From Leptospira montravelensis (GTDB lineage Bacteria; Spirochaetota; Leptospiria; Leptospirales; Leptospiraceae), in the NCBI RefSeq assembly GCF_004770045.1, contig NZ_RQFO01000017.1, positions 866,922 through 930,921 on the forward strand: a DNA stretch of 64,000 bases. The letters run 5' to 3'. Shown one piece after another: positions 9,791 to 19,072 of the stretch; position 1 is the stretch's first letter; each line of letters begins with the position of its first letter. The translations under genes and the position numbers were made by a program. The notes beneath the pieces are model-generated. The model saw only the letters and a list, made by a program, of their open reading frames with translations. It did not search any database and was not told the DNA's origin.

Positions 9791-11755
9791 ATGTTGCGTT
9801 CTTTCGTATTTGTACTTATCCTATTTTTCTTTCCGCTATCTGCAATATCTGTCTCTGATTTTCCACCAGGTTTTGTTTTAAAAAATCCCTACGTCTGGCC
9901 CGTCAAAGGATATGACTCCATCACTGGCACTTTCGGTGAATTTAGAACAGGTCATTTTCATATGGGCCAAGATTTTTCTACTGGAGGCAGGATTGGTATT
10001 CCTATCGTTGCTGTAGCAAAAGGAAAAGTCACGCGCGTACAAAGAAGATGGACTAGCATTGGTTATGCGTTATTTCTCCAACATGATGATGGAATGACTT
10101 CTCGTTACGGTCATTTACACAAATTTTCTCAAAAAATTATCAAACAAATTTTAAAATCAAAACAGGCAAAACGATACAAAGACAGAACTGATTTTGATAT
10201 TGCTCTTCCTGAAGCAGTTGAAGTTGAAGCGGGGGAGACTATTGCATTTTCAGGCGACACGGGAGTCGGGCCACCTCACCTTCACTTTGAACTATTTAAA
10301 GACAACGTATATTATAATCCCGTGCATTATGGTTTAGGATACAATGTTGCGGAACAAATTGTATTCAATGCGCTACGAATCACTCCGCAAACGCCACGTA
10401 CTTTTATCAATGGACGAAATGAAACGGTTGAAATTCCTTTTTATGAAACCGGCGGAAACCGGTTTGAATTATCTGAGTCACCCACTCTTTTTATCCAAGG
10501 TAAAGTGGGAATTCAAATTGCAATTCATCAAAAATCAAATAGTAATCGTCTCGGAATATTCACCTTAGACATGTTAATTGGCGAAAATGTCTTACAAGGT
10601 TTCCAACTATCAAAAATCCTAAAAGAACATACTAGAAAAAATGTTTTGTTATATGACAGTTCAGTTAGTAAACCCAATGGAAACCCATTTTCCTATTATT
10701 TGCACACGCGCGATGGAAATGATCTTTTAGGTATGAGAAGTAATGGAAGAGAACAGGGACTTCTTGATAGCGAACAGATGCGAATTGGTGAACCAAAAGA
10801 GATTACAATCCGTGCAACAGGTATGGGTGGCCAGATGTCCTTTGCATCGTTTTATATTTTAAAAGACCAAGGTGATTATAGTCATATTGTCACTAAGGAA
10901 TGGAAATACAATGTATACTATGATCGATATACAACCTTTAAATCCAAAGATACAAAAGTGGAATTGTTTTTTCCTGTGAATGCTGTTTATTCTAAAGCTT
11001 TTTTTGATATCGAGGCCCAAGAACAAATTCAAATTAAAACACAAGGTTTGAATCAACTTTCTAGTGTTTATAAAATCGGACCTGATTTTAAGGACTTTAA
11101 TTTAGGTTATGACCTTTATGTCAAAGTTCCTAAATCCAAAGATATTAATTCAGCGGACTTATATGAAGTGTTGGCTGATGGAAATGTTAAAAAAATCAAT
11201 GGATCTTCTTTTAGTTCTTGGGGTCAGTTTTTTAAAGTAAGGTTACGCAAAACGGGAATGTTTGTGGTCCTTTCGGACCAAACTCCACCCAATATTTACT
11301 TACACGAGTTAATGAATAAAACTGTTTATCCAAGGGAAGACTTCGCTTTGTATCTAAAAGCTGTGGATGTTGGATCAGGAATTATGCCAGACGGCTTTGA
11401 TATCACTGTGGATGGAATTCCCGGCAAAGCTGAATTTTTCCCTAAAGATGGGCGGTTAGAAATCTTTGAACCAGAGATTTTATATGAACCAGGAAAACAT
11501 ACGGTGCTTGCGAGTGTCAGAGACTTTGCAGGAAATTGGAGTTCTACCGTTAGGTATGATTATGAAATCCAAACACCACCAGTCCCGGAAGAAAAGAAAA
11601 AACAACCTTCGGACAATCAAAACACAGATACGATAAAAGATAAAAAGAATACAAAAGAAACAAAAAACAAATCTTCTTCGCCTAAGGTGCAAAAGGCGGT
11701 AAAACCAATTTCAATCGCACCTAAGGCAAAGGATAAAAAATCTACATCCCGATAG
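9791..11755 (+). CDS. Secreted M23-family metallopeptidase
   Basis: 654 residues with an N-terminal signal peptide (hydrophobic core over about residues 3-20). The LytM/M23 domain follows at once: the first zinc motif H57-x-x-x-D61 is in GHFHMGQD and the second is HLHFE near 163. M23 enzymes cut peptidoglycan cross-links, or act as activators when degenerate; here both zinc motifs are intact. A long C-terminal half of beta-strand character includes an Ig-like segment (about 510-590, with [18 protein letters not shown]) before a Lys-Ser-Thr rich basic tail of about 55 residues. It probably acts in the periplasm. It ends 14 bases inside the convergent reductase gene. Confidence 0.88.
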   Translation: MLRSFVFVLILFFFPLSAISVSDFPPGFVLKNPYVWPVKGYDSITGTFGEFRTGHFHMGQDFSTGGRIGIPIVAVAKGKVTRVQRRWTSIGYALFLQHDDGMTSRYGHLHKFSQKIIKQILKSKQAKRYKDRTDFDIALPEAVEVEAGETIAFSGDTGVGPPHLHFELFKDNVYYNPVHYGLGYNVAEQIVFNALRITPQTPRTFINGRNETVEIPFYETGGNRFELSESPTLFIQGKVGIQIAIHQKSNSNRLGIFTLDMLIGENVLQGFQLSKILKEHTRKNVLLYDSSVSKPNGNPFSYYLHTRDGNDLLGMRSNGREQGLLDSEQMRIGEPKEITIRATGMGGQMSFASFYILKDQGDYSHIVTKEWKYNVYYDRYTTFKSKDTKVELFFPVNAVYSKAFFDIEAQEQIQIKTQGLNQLSSVYKIGPDFKDFNLGYDLYVKVPKSKDINSADLYEVLADGNVKKINGSSFSSWGQFFKVRLRKTGMFVVLSDQTPPNIYLHELMNKTVYPREDFALYLKAVDVGSGIMPDGFDITVDGIPGKAEFFPKDGRLEIFEPEILYEPGKHTVLASVRDFAGNWSSTVRYDYEIQTPPVPEEKKKQPSDNQNTDTIKDKKNTKETKNKSSSPKVQKAVKPISIAPKAKDKKSTSR

Positions 11756-12509
11756 CCGCACCACCGTCTACACGGAGGTAAGTTCCAGTGATATAAGATG
11801 CATCATTGCTTAAGAAAAATTTCACAGCAGATGCAATCTCTTCTTGTTTTCCCGGACGTTTGAGTGGGATTACAGAAGGATCTGTCAACTTGTCTTGTAC
11901 TTCTTTAGAAAGAGTTCCTGTCATTTCTGTTTGCACGTATCCAGGGCAAACTGCATTTACTAGAACGTTTCTTCCAGAAAATTCACGAGCAGAAACTTTA
12001 GTTAACGCAATCACACCCGCTTTGGAAGTGGAGTAGTTTGCTTGGCCAGGTTGGCCTGTTAATCCAGAAACTGAAGAAATGTTTACGATTCGACCAGAGT
12101 CAGATTTTAGAATGAGTTTACTTGCGGATTTAGTCATAAGGAAAACTCCCTTACAGTTTACATCCATTACAAAGTCATATTCTTGTTCAGACATACGAAT
12201 GAGAAGATTGTCTTTCAAAACTCCCGCGTTGTTCACAAGAAAATCTAATTTTCCAAAAGCTTCTTTCGTTTTGCTGATAGCAGCGTCACAGTCTTCTGGC
12301 TTTGTTACGTTACAAGCAACTCCAATTGCTTTCACACCAAATTTTGCTTCTACTTCTCTTGCAGCTTCTTCAATTTTTTCCTGATTCAAATCAACAAGCA
12401 CCAAACTTGCACCATGCGATGCGATTCGGTTTGCGATTGCTCTTCCCAAACCAATGGGAGAGGCAGCTCCCGTTACCAGTGCTACTTTTCCTTCGAATTC
12501 TTTGGACAT
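11742..12509 (-). CDS. SDR-family reductase, FabG-like
   Basis: 255-residue classical short-chain dehydrogenase. The nucleotide motif [12 protein letters not shown] is near residue 14, NNAGVLKDN near 91, the catalytic Ser in [11 protein letters not shown], and the Tyr-Lys pair in ANYSTSKAG near 157. It ends with [11 protein letters not shown]. The family reduces 3-oxoacyl-ACP or 3-oxoacyl-CoA with NAD(P)H. FabG itself is usually in a fab cluster, which is absent here, so I do not assign fabG. It is divergent from purB and convergent with the M23 gene. Confidence 0.87.
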   Translation of the reverse strand: MSKEFEGKVALVTGAASPIGLGRAIANRIASHGASLVLVDLNQEKIEEAAREVEAKFGVKAIGVACNVTKPEDCDAAISKTKEAFGKLDFLVNNAGVLKDNLLIRMSEQEYDFVMDVNCKGVFLMTKSASKLILKSDSGRIVNISSVSGLTGQPGQANYSTSKAGVIALTKVSAREFSGRNVLVNAVCPGYVQTEMTGTLSKEVQDKLTDPSVIPLKRPGKQEEIASAVKFFLSNDASYITGTYLRVDGGAAIGM

Positions 12510-12617
12510 ATGCCCCCCTAGGATTTATTACTAGATTCTAAACTTGAATTTCGAACATCGTTCGGCAATCGTAAAATTCCCAGTTGAAAGAGAAGTTTCT
12601 AATGAAAGACTGCCCTT

Positions 12618-13922
12618 ATGATCGATCGTTACAGCCATCCAGAGATTTCTGCCATCTGGGAATTAGAGAACAAATTTAAAATTTGGACAGATATTGAAAT
12701 TTATGCCTGCGAAGCCCGCGCCAACCGCGGAGAAGTTCCCAAAGAGGACCTAGAAACCATCAAACAAAAGGCTAAATTCAACGTGGATGAAATTCTAGAA
12801 ATAGAATCTAAAGTTCACCATGATGTAATCGCCTATTTGACTAACTTAAACTCTTATATAGGACCAGCAGGCCGTCATGTTCACTTTGGACTGACATCCA
12901 GTGACGTTGGTGACACTGCACTTTGTGTGCAAATGGTACAAGCGATGGACCTTCTCATCCAACGCACCGAAACGCTTTTAGAAACAACAAAAGAAAAAGC
13001 AAAAGAGTACAAAGACCTTCCTTGTATCGGACGTTCTCATGGAATCCATGCAGAACCAATGACACTTGGACTGAAGTTTGCTCTCTTTTATGCTGAGATG
13101 ACTCGTAACCTAGATCGGATGAAAGATGCTAGGGCTCAAATTGCCGTAGGTAAATTGTCTGGGGCTGTCGGAACTTATTCCAATATTGATTTAGAAATTG
13201 AAGAATACGTTTTAACCAAACTTGGATTAACCGTTGATCCGATTGCTACTCAAGTCATCTCACGTGACCGTCATGCTTTTTATATGTCCGTACTTGGTGT
13301 GGTTGCAGCGAGTTTGGATCGTATGGCAACAGAAATCCGTCTTTTACAAAAAACAGAAGGACGTGAAGTAGAAGAACCATTTGCCAAAGGCCAAAAAGGA
13401 TCTTCGGCGATGCCTCACAAACGAAATCCTGTGGTTTGCGAAAGAATTTCTGGGATCTCCCGAGTCATTCGTTCGAACGTAAACGTAGGTTTACAAAACG
13501 TAGGACTTTGGCATGAAAGGGACATTTCTCACTCATCTGCCGAACGAATTGTCCTTCCTGACTCCACCATCGCACTCGATTATATTTTGGAAAAAATGAA
13601 CTTTGTTTTAAAAGGCCTTCATGTATATCCAGATGCCACCGAACGTACATTAAACGTAACTCGTGGACTTATCTTCTCACAAAAAGTATTGTTGTGGTTG
13701 ATTGAAAAAGGTGGAATCTCAAGAGAAGATGCTTACCTCATCGTTCAAGAAAATGCAATGGCAGTATGGGCAGACCAATCCAAAAATCTTCGCGACCTCT
13801 TAAAACAAGATCCAAGATGTTCTGCCATCCTCAAAGAAAGTGACCTGGATGAAATTTTCCAAATCAAACCATATTTGGAAAGAATTCCGCTCATCTTTAA
13901 ACGATTGGGAATTATCGATTGA
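12618..13922 (+). CDS. purB: Adenylosuccinate lyase
   Basis: 434 residues of the fumarase/aspartase superfamily. The signature GSSAMPHKRNP is near residue 260, the conserved FGLTSSDVGDTA near 95, and GRSHGIHAEP near 140 carries the catalytic His region. The enzyme cleaves SAICAR and adenylosuccinate, releasing fumarate, at two steps of purine synthesis. Length agrees with the bacterial family. The ATG at 12618 is in good context after an upstream gap of about 108 bases that separates it from the divergent reductase. The methyltransferase gene follows. Confidence 0.96.
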   Translation: MIDRYSHPEISAIWELENKFKIWTDIEIYACEARANRGEVPKEDLETIKQKAKFNVDEILEIESKVHHDVIAYLTNLNSYIGPAGRHVHFGLTSSDVGDTALCVQMVQAMDLLIQRTETLLETTKEKAKEYKDLPCIGRSHGIHAEPMTLGLKFALFYAEMTRNLDRMKDARAQIAVGKLSGAVGTYSNIDLEIEEYVLTKLGLTVDPIATQVISRDRHAFYMSVLGVVAASLDRMATEIRLLQKTEGREVEEPFAKGQKGSSAMPHKRNPVVCERISGISRVIRSNVNVGLQNVGLWHERDISHSSAERIVLPDSTIALDYILEKMNFVLKGLHVYPDATERTLNVTRGLIFSQKVLLWLIEKGGISREDAYLIVQENAMAVWADQSKNLRDLLKQDPRCSAILKESDLDEIFQIKPYLERIPLIFKRLGIID

Positions 13923-13998
13923 TTCCAATCGTGTCATTTTAAATGGAAATTCTATAGAAAGTGGATTCCTAAATCAAATTAGAAAAGGGTATAATCTC

Positions 13999-14580
13999 AT
14001 GGCCGAAAAACAAAATGTGATTCAAAGATTAGTCGGTAAGGGATTGTATCCTTCGCAAATGGCATGGATGTTACTTCTTCCATTCCGAAACCTATACTTA
14101 TCACCAGCGAAACTAGCAAATCGATTGGATCTTAAAGATGATTCTATCGTTTTGGAACTCGGATGTGGACCTGGATATTTTAGCCCCTTCATTGCCAAAA
14201 GAATTCCAAAAGGAAAACTTTATCTTGCAGACATTCAGCCAGAAATGCTTGAAAAAGCACGAAGCCGGATGAACCGAAAAGGGATAAAAAATGTAGAATT
14301 ATCACTTACTGAAAAGGATTCTCTTCCTTTTCCTGATAATCATTTTGATAAGATTTATCTTGTTACGGTTCTTGGAGAAATTTCAGATCCTAACAGTTAT
14401 GCAAAGGAAATGTTTAGAGTGTTAAAAACAAATGCAATTGTTTCAATATCTGAACAAGCTGGTGACCCGGACTCCCTATCCCTCGCAAACGTTGAAAAGA
14501 TTCTGTTACCAACTGGATTGCGTCTAAACCGAGTATTCGGAAAAGGCAGGACATACACTGCCAACTTTATCAAAATTTAA
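13999..14580 (+). CDS. Class I SAM-dependent methyltransferase
   Basis: 193 residues from the ATG at 13999, which has AAAAGGG about 10 bases before it; the frame is open further upstream into purB, but that extension is out of frame with purB and not protein-like. SAM-binding motif I is ELGCGPGYF near residue 53, the ribose-binding acidic residue is in YLADIQPEML, and motif post-I and IV follow (DKIYLVTVLGEI). It is similar in organisation to UbiE/Methyltransf_11 enzymes, but no substrate can be assigned. The first 40 residues contain a hydrophobic stretch (AWMLLLPFRNLYL) that may contact membrane or lipid. Confidence 0.85.
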   Translation: MAEKQNVIQRLVGKGLYPSQMAWMLLLPFRNLYLSPAKLANRLDLKDDSIVLELGCGPGYFSPFIAKRIPKGKLYLADIQPEMLEKARSRMNRKGIKNVELSLTEKDSLPFPDNHFDKIYLVTVLGEISDPNSYAKEMFRVLKTNAIVSISEQAGDPDSLSLANVEKILLPTGLRLNRVFGKGRTYTANFIKI

Positions 14581-14581
14581 A

Positions 14582-15229
14582 TCAAAGATTTTTTTCCAAC
14601 CACTCAATCAAATCTTTTAGCATCTCCCGGTTGATGCTATGACCTTCTTCATATTCATGATAATGAGGCCGAATTCCAATTGATTCCAAATATTGCCTTA
14701 CTGAACGTGCATATTCAATCGAAAGAACTCGATCATTGGTACCGTGAGAAATAAAAATCTTCTTTGTTAATAATTCTTCTGTAACATTAATTATTTCCTT
14801 ATTCTCTTCCAACAACCTTCCACTTAACGCGATGATTCCTTTGAATTTATCTGGATAAAGTAAGCCCAAAGAATAAGACATGATGGCTCCTTGGCTAAAA
14901 CCACCAATCCAAACATTGGATTCATCAAATTGGTAATTTGATTTTAGATAAACCAAAAACTCTAATAATAACTTTCTACTTTGTCTTTCTTGTTCTAAGT
15001 TAATCTTAGGTTGGCCGGCTGTGAATAATACTTCATACCAACCGTAACTATTAGGGCCTAAAATTAAAGGGCCACGGAGAGAAACAACGAGAAAAGAATC
15101 TGGTAGATAATTTGATAAGGAAAACAAATCTTCTTCATTACTACCAACTCCATGTAACAATAAGAGGAGAGGGGGTTTTTCGATCGAAACTTTAGGTTTT
15201 CGAATTAAGAATTCTAATGGTTTTTCCAT
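14582..15229 (-). CDS. Carboxylesterase/phospholipase-family alpha/beta hydrolase
   Basis: 215 residues with a full serine-hydrolase triad: nucleophile Ser112 in GGFSQGA, acid in HGTNDRVLS, and His in EEGHSIN near the C-terminus, with the oxyanion strand LLLLHGVGSNEEDLF. Length and motifs fit the small cytoplasmic carboxylesterases (YodD/MhqD, EstB type). It is 33 bases after the DODA-type dioxygenase gene on the same strand. In other bacteria such hydrolases pair with ring-cleaving dioxygenases in quinone/catechol detoxification; the same pairing here is inference. No regulator gene accompanies them. Confidence 0.85.
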   Translation of the reverse strand: MEKPLEFLIRKPKVSIEKPPLLLLLHGVGSNEEDLFSLSNYLPDSFLVVSLRGPLILGPNSYGWYEVLFTAGQPKINLEQERQSRKLLLEFLVYLKSNYQFDESNVWIGGFSQGAIMSYSLGLLYPDKFKGIIALSGRLLEENKEIINVTEELLTKKIFISHGTNDRVLSIEYARSVRQYLESIGIRPHYHEYEEGHSINREMLKDLIEWLEKNL

Positions 15230-15262
15230 GTTTATTTATACCTTAGTCCTCGTCCGTTTCTA

Positions 15263-16090
15263 TTAAGAATCTAATCTTACAGAAGTCATTGTCAATGCTC
15301 CTGCCACTGGTTTATCATTAAAAAATGATACGGTGTCAGAATCAAATTTTGTTCCTAATGTGTATAACAATGGCAAATAGTGTTCCGCTGTTGGGATGGC
15401 CCATTCAAATTCTTTTCCATGATTTCGTATTTGAATTAATGAATCATAATCTCCCGACAAAATCCAATCTTTAACTTTTTGATTCACTTCAAGAGCCCAG
15501 TCAAATCCATATACATCGTTTAATCTGTCCCAGGCCACCATACGCAAGTTATGTACAATATTCCCACTGGCAAGAATAAGTATACCTTGGTTTCGAAGCG
15601 AAGATAATTCTTTAGCTAGCTGAAAATGATCTTCAAGCGATGTTTTATAATCCATACTTAACTGAACTATAGGAATATCTGCATTTGGATAAATATGTTT
15701 AATCACACTCCAAGCTCCGTGATCCAATCCCCATTCATAATCTAATTTTACATTTTGAGTTTTTACCAACGACTGAACTATTTTTGCAAGTTCAGGGCTA
15801 CCAGGAGCAGGGTATTGTACATCAAATAATGCTTTTGGAAAGCCACCAAAGTCATGTATGGTGGAAGGATTTTCCATTGCAGTTACAAATGTCCCATCGG
15901 TTACCCAATGCGCAGAAATACAAAGAATGGCCTTAGGTTTCGGAATAGTTTTACCCAAATTACGTAAACCTTCCACAAATTCATTTTCTTCAATGGCATT
16001 CATCGGGCTGCCATGTCCTAAAAAAAGAGAAGGAAGTATGGTGGAATTTTTCAAAAAATTTGAATTCTCTTTAATTTCTGCTGAGCTCAT
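15263..16090 (-). CDS. Class III extradiol ring-cleavage dioxygenase, DODA/YgiD type
   Basis: 275 residues matching the 4,5-DOPA-extradiol dioxygenase family. Metal-ligand and active-site His residues are visible in LGHGSPMNAI (about 25), CISAHWVTDG (about 60), IHDFGGFP (about 80) and SGNIVHNLR (about 180), with a late PTAEHYLPLLYTLG. The family opens aromatic catechol rings using Fe(II) or Zn(II) and oxygen. The natural substrate of bacterial members is generally unknown. The hydrolase gene follows it after 33 bases, which suggests a shared aromatic-detoxification unit. Confidence 0.88.
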   Translation of the reverse strand: MSSAEIKENSNFLKNSTILPSLFLGHGSPMNAIEENEFVEGLRNLGKTIPKPKAILCISAHWVTDGTFVTAMENPSTIHDFGGFPKALFDVQYPAPGSPELAKIVQSLVKTQNVKLDYEWGLDHGAWSVIKHIYPNADIPIVQLSMDYKTSLEDHFQLAKELSSLRNQGILILASGNIVHNLRMVAWDRLNDVYGFDWALEVNQKVKDWILSGDYDSLIQIRNHGKEFEWAIPTAEHYLPLLYTLGTKFDSDTVSFFNDKPVAGALTMTSVRLDS

Positions 16091-16253
16091 TTTGTATTCG
16101 GAATTTTGTCATTCCGACCCTCTCTTTGGATAGTTTAATATTAAATCATTTATTGTCAATCTATTCTTATCTTCGAAAACTGAAATTTGTCCTTTTTATA
16201 GCAGACGAATCGTTGCAAAGCAGATCTGATTAAGATAAAGAGGTTTTATAGTT

Positions 16254-16643
16254 ATGAAAGCAATAAAATGGAATTTAGGATTTGGTTTTATGAGTTGGTT
16301 TGTGCCGTTTTTTATCTCAATTTTCTTTTTTTCAAAAGAAGGTTCGCTGCAAATAGACTTATTTCTTTTCAAAACAATTATGATTGTTGTTGGATCTCTA
16401 AGTGGTTGTTTTTTATTGTTTCGATATTTTTTGTTAGTTGATTCTAATTATATAAAAGAAGGAATCATCATTGGGATTTCTTGGATTTTGCTTAACTGGA
16501 TTTTAGACATACTAATATTACTGCCAATGTCTAAAATGCCAATAGATGTTTACTTTATTCAAATCGGATTTCGTTATCTTTCAATACTGTTTTTTGCAAT
16601 AACATTGGGCGCCATATTAGAGAAAAAAACTCAATCGAAATGA
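16254..16643 (+). CDS. Small integral membrane protein of unknown function
   Basis: 129 residues with four predicted membrane segments: about residues 7-27, 37-62, 71-93 and 103-122, leaving a short charged C-terminus. No catalytic motif or recognisable family. ATG 16254 follows AAAGAGG by about 10 bases, a good ribosome binding site, so the gene is likely real. It stands alone in the AT-rich stretch. Confidence 0.6.
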   Translation: MKAIKWNLGFGFMSWFVPFFISIFFFSKEGSLQIDLFLFKTIMIVVGSLSGCFLLFRYFLLVDSNYIKEGIIIGISWILLNWILDILILLPMSKMPIDVYFIQIGFRYLSILFFAITLGAILEKKTQSK

Positions 16644-16803
16644 TAATTTCAAAAATCATCTTAAACAAAATTATCTTTTGAAAAACTGGATTCCAAAATG
16701 TCAAATCTTCCTATGCTCGCTATTTTGAAATCAGAGATTTCTATTCTATCTTTAGAGAAACCATTGCTCTACCTTATGTTATCATTGTTAATTGATAATT
16801 TTT

Positions 16804-17163
16804 ATGAATGAAGAAACAAATTTAAACTTAATCGAAACCCAATTAAATGCCTATAACAATAAAGACATACATTTGTTTCTAGAATGTTGGGATAAAAATG
16901 CAAAAATATTCCTCCATCCGGATACTTTGTTAGCAGATGGAATTGATCAAATTAAAGATAGGCATATAATTCGATTTCAGGAGCCAGACCTTTTTGCAAA
17001 ATTAATTTCTAGAACTTCCTTCAACGGGAAAATTGTAGACCATGAAATGGTTACTAGAAATTTTCCTGAAGGAAAAGGAACAATTGAAGTATTAGCCATT
17101 TATGAAATCGAAAATGTAAGAATAATCAAGGCTTGGTTTTTATTGGGAGAACCAAAATTCTAA
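16804..17163 (+). CDS. NTF2-like/SnoaL-like protein
   Basis: About 119 residues with the layout of the NTF2-like fold: an N-terminal helix (LIETQLNAYNNKDIHLFLECW), a helix-turn strand with HPDTLLADGIDQIKDRH, and a C-terminal sheet ending in IIKAWFLLGEP. This fold includes steroid isomerases, polyketide cyclases and many orphan enzymes; no catalytic residues can be assigned. I chose ATG 16804; a TTG four codons upstream is possible, and neither has a clear ribosome binding site. Confidence 0.6.
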   Translation: MNEETNLNLIETQLNAYNNKDIHLFLECWDKNAKIFLHPDTLLADGIDQIKDRHIIRFQEPDLFAKLISRTSFNGKIVDHEMVTRNFPEGKGTIEVLAIYEIENVRIIKAWFLLGEPKF

Positions 17164-17354
17164 GTTAGAGTTTATTAAAGCATGAACCATTGTTGACCCG
17201 AGGTTTCTATTCCCAAGAGAATCGAATCTCGATTTTCCTTTTCTTTCAATAATTTATTATTGTAAGATTGTTATTACCATTTAGATTATTTCGTTTAACC
17301 TGATAGATTTCAAGAAAAATGAATAATTTAACAAAGTGATTTGAGGAAATATCT

Positions 17355-17864
17355 ATGGCAGCGCCAAAGAAGAAGAAAAGCAGCAAAACAAAGATAATAA
17401 ATAAAAAATTAGATTATCGAGCCAATCCTACTCACAGCATTTCCCCTTTTCTTATGTTTAACGCAAACATCGAAGAGGTTGCAAAGTTTTATGCATCTGT
17501 TTTTAAAAAATCCAAAATTATTACTGCGAACCCCATGCAAGGAGAGTTCATTTTAAACGGACAAAAGTTTAAGGCATACAATGGTGGACCAGATTTTAAG
17601 TTCACCTGGGGAGTTTCGTTTATGATCAGTGTAGAAACTCAAAAAGAAGTAGATTATTATTGGAACGCACTTTTATCCAATGGCGGTAAAGAAAGTATGT
17701 GCGGCTGGCTTCAAGATCAATTTGGTATGTATTGGCAAGTAACTCCGAAAATTCTTTTACAACTCATTTCGCACAAAGATCCAATCAAAGCAGAACGTGC
17801 CACGCAAGCCATGTTAAAAATGAAAAAAATAGACATAGCTACATTAAAAGAAGCAGTAAGCTAA
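17355..17864 (+). CDS. PhnB-like VOC-family protein
   Basis: 169 residues. A basic N-terminal tail (Lys-rich first 20 residues) precedes one vicinal-oxygen-chelate domain of the PhnB/3-dmu-9_3-mt type: SPFLMFNANIEEVAKFYASVF, then FKAYNGGPDFKFTWGVSFMI, then CGWLQDQFGMYWQVTP. The first metal-ligand position is occupied by residues that make a functional metal site doubtful. GAGGAAA stands 8 bases before the ATG. The function of this VOC branch is usually unknown. It is followed by the YdcF-like gene after 9 bases. Confidence 0.78.
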   Translation: MAAPKKKKSSKTKIINKKLDYRANPTHSISPFLMFNANIEEVAKFYASVFKKSKIITANPMQGEFILNGQKFKAYNGGPDFKFTWGVSFMISVETQKEVDYYWNALLSNGGKESMCGWLQDQFGMYWQVTPKILLQLISHKDPIKAERATQAMLKMKKIDIATLKEAVS

Positions 17865-17873
17865 TCTGTATCA

Positions 17874-18539
17874 TTGTTAATCACAAATAAAAAAATTTCT
17901 GATACTGATTTGGAATCTGCTTTAATCATTTGGGATTTTCTCACTCAAATAGATGATCTTAATAAAGCAGATTTAATTTTTGTCCTATGTAGCCATGACA
18001 TTAGAATTGCAAAGTATGCAGTAGATCTATACAAAAATGGTTATGCAAATCGAATTTTATTTTCGGGGGGACTTAACTTTTTTACTAAAAATATATTCAC
18101 TGATTCGGAGGCTGATTCTTTTGCAAAGTTTGCAACGAATGAAGGCATACCTATACAAGATGTATTCATCGAAAATCAATCTACCAACACAGGTGAAAAT
18201 ATTCAATTCACTAAATCTTTGTTAAACAAAATGAATATTAAGGTAAACTCGGTAATTGCGATTCAAAAACCTTCTATGACTTTAAGAATTAGGTTGGCTT
18301 TAGACAAACAATGGCCAGAGAACCAATTTAGAATTTCTGCGCCTAACTACTCATTAATGGAAGCCCCTCATAAATATATCAATCTTTATATGATTATAAA
18401 CGAAACTGTTGGTGATTTACAAAGAATTATTGTAAACTCGAAATTAGGTTTTCAATCTGAAACCTCTATTCCTGAATCCGTTGAATCTGCTTTTAAATAT
18501 CTAATTTCCCGAAAATATAACTTACATTTAATTCGATGA
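17874..18539 (+). CDS. YdcF/SanA-like DUF218 protein
   Basis: 221 residues, frame starting at TTG 17874 with no ribosome binding site, so the start is uncertain. Pattern of the DUF218 (ElyC/SanA/YdcF) fold: LIFVLCSHDIRIAKYAVDLY, the glycine turn ILFSGGLNFF, an acidic EADSFAKFA, and ENQSTNTGENIQFTK, the family's most conserved stretch. YdcF of E. coli binds a SAM-like ligand and other members influence the envelope; no membrane segment is visible here, so it resembles the soluble YdcF branch. It is probably co-transcribed with the PhnB-like gene. Confidence 0.75.
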   Translation: MLITNKKISDTDLESALIIWDFLTQIDDLNKADLIFVLCSHDIRIAKYAVDLYKNGYANRILFSGGLNFFTKNIFTDSEADSFAKFATNEGIPIQDVFIENQSTNTGENIQFTKSLLNKMNIKVNSVIAIQKPSMTLRIRLALDKQWPENQFRISAPNYSLMEAPHKYINLYMIINETVGDLQRIIVNSKLGFQSETSIPESVESAFKYLISRKYNLHLIR

Positions 18540-18570
18540 CTAAAAAATAACCTTGAGGAACTATTTCAAA

Positions 18571-19032
18571 ATGAATAAAAATCAAATTTCTGTTCTCTTA
18601 ATTATTTCTTTAAATTTTCTTTTTCCATTTAAAACTGAGGCAATCAATTTAAACAAAAATACAATCAAACTTGAGTGTCAAAAAAAACTACTAGGTGTAT
18701 TTGAATATACTTACCCAATTGCGGGTAAATTTAATATTACTGATGTAAAAATTATTTATACTAAAAACAAAATTTATACTTTTAGAGAATATCCAAATTT
18801 CTATTTTGTAGAATGTATCGAATGGGTAGATTCGTGTACCTACAAAACATACAAATGTGAGCTTCACGATCCTATTCTTGATGAAAAAACTGAAGATACT
18901 ACCACCTCAGTAGAACAATTCACTCAAATTGTTGGTAATAAATTTTATTTCAAAAGATTTAAAAACCAAAAACTCACAAATGAAGGCTATATCAGAAAAA
19001 CTTCAAATGATATACCCATTGAATTTCGATAA
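18571..19032 (+). CDS. Small secreted protein of unknown function
   Basis: 153 residues from ATG 18571, chosen because GAGGA lies about 11 bases before it; an upstream TTG at 18553 would swallow that site. Residues 1-23 form a signal peptide (hydrophobic core ISVLLIISLNFLFPF, cleavage near TEA-IN). The mature part has four Cys residues (KLECQKK, YFVECIEW, DSCTYKTYKCEL), which could form two disulfides. No family recognised. Confidence 0.6.
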   Translation: MNKNQISVLLIISLNFLFPFKTEAINLNKNTIKLECQKKLLGVFEYTYPIAGKFNITDVKIIYTKNKIYTFREYPNFYFVECIEWVDSCTYKTYKCELHDPILDEKTEDTTTSVEQFTQIVGNKFYFKRFKNQKLTNEGYIRKTSNDIPIEFR

Positions 19033-19072
19033 ATTCAAACTTTTTATTTAAAAGAATTGATTAGAATCGAAA

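Noticed and set aside
13840..13998. Upstream extension of the methyltransferase frame into purB
   Set aside because: The extra 53 codons are a shadow of purB, and a good ribosome binding site precedes ATG 13999.
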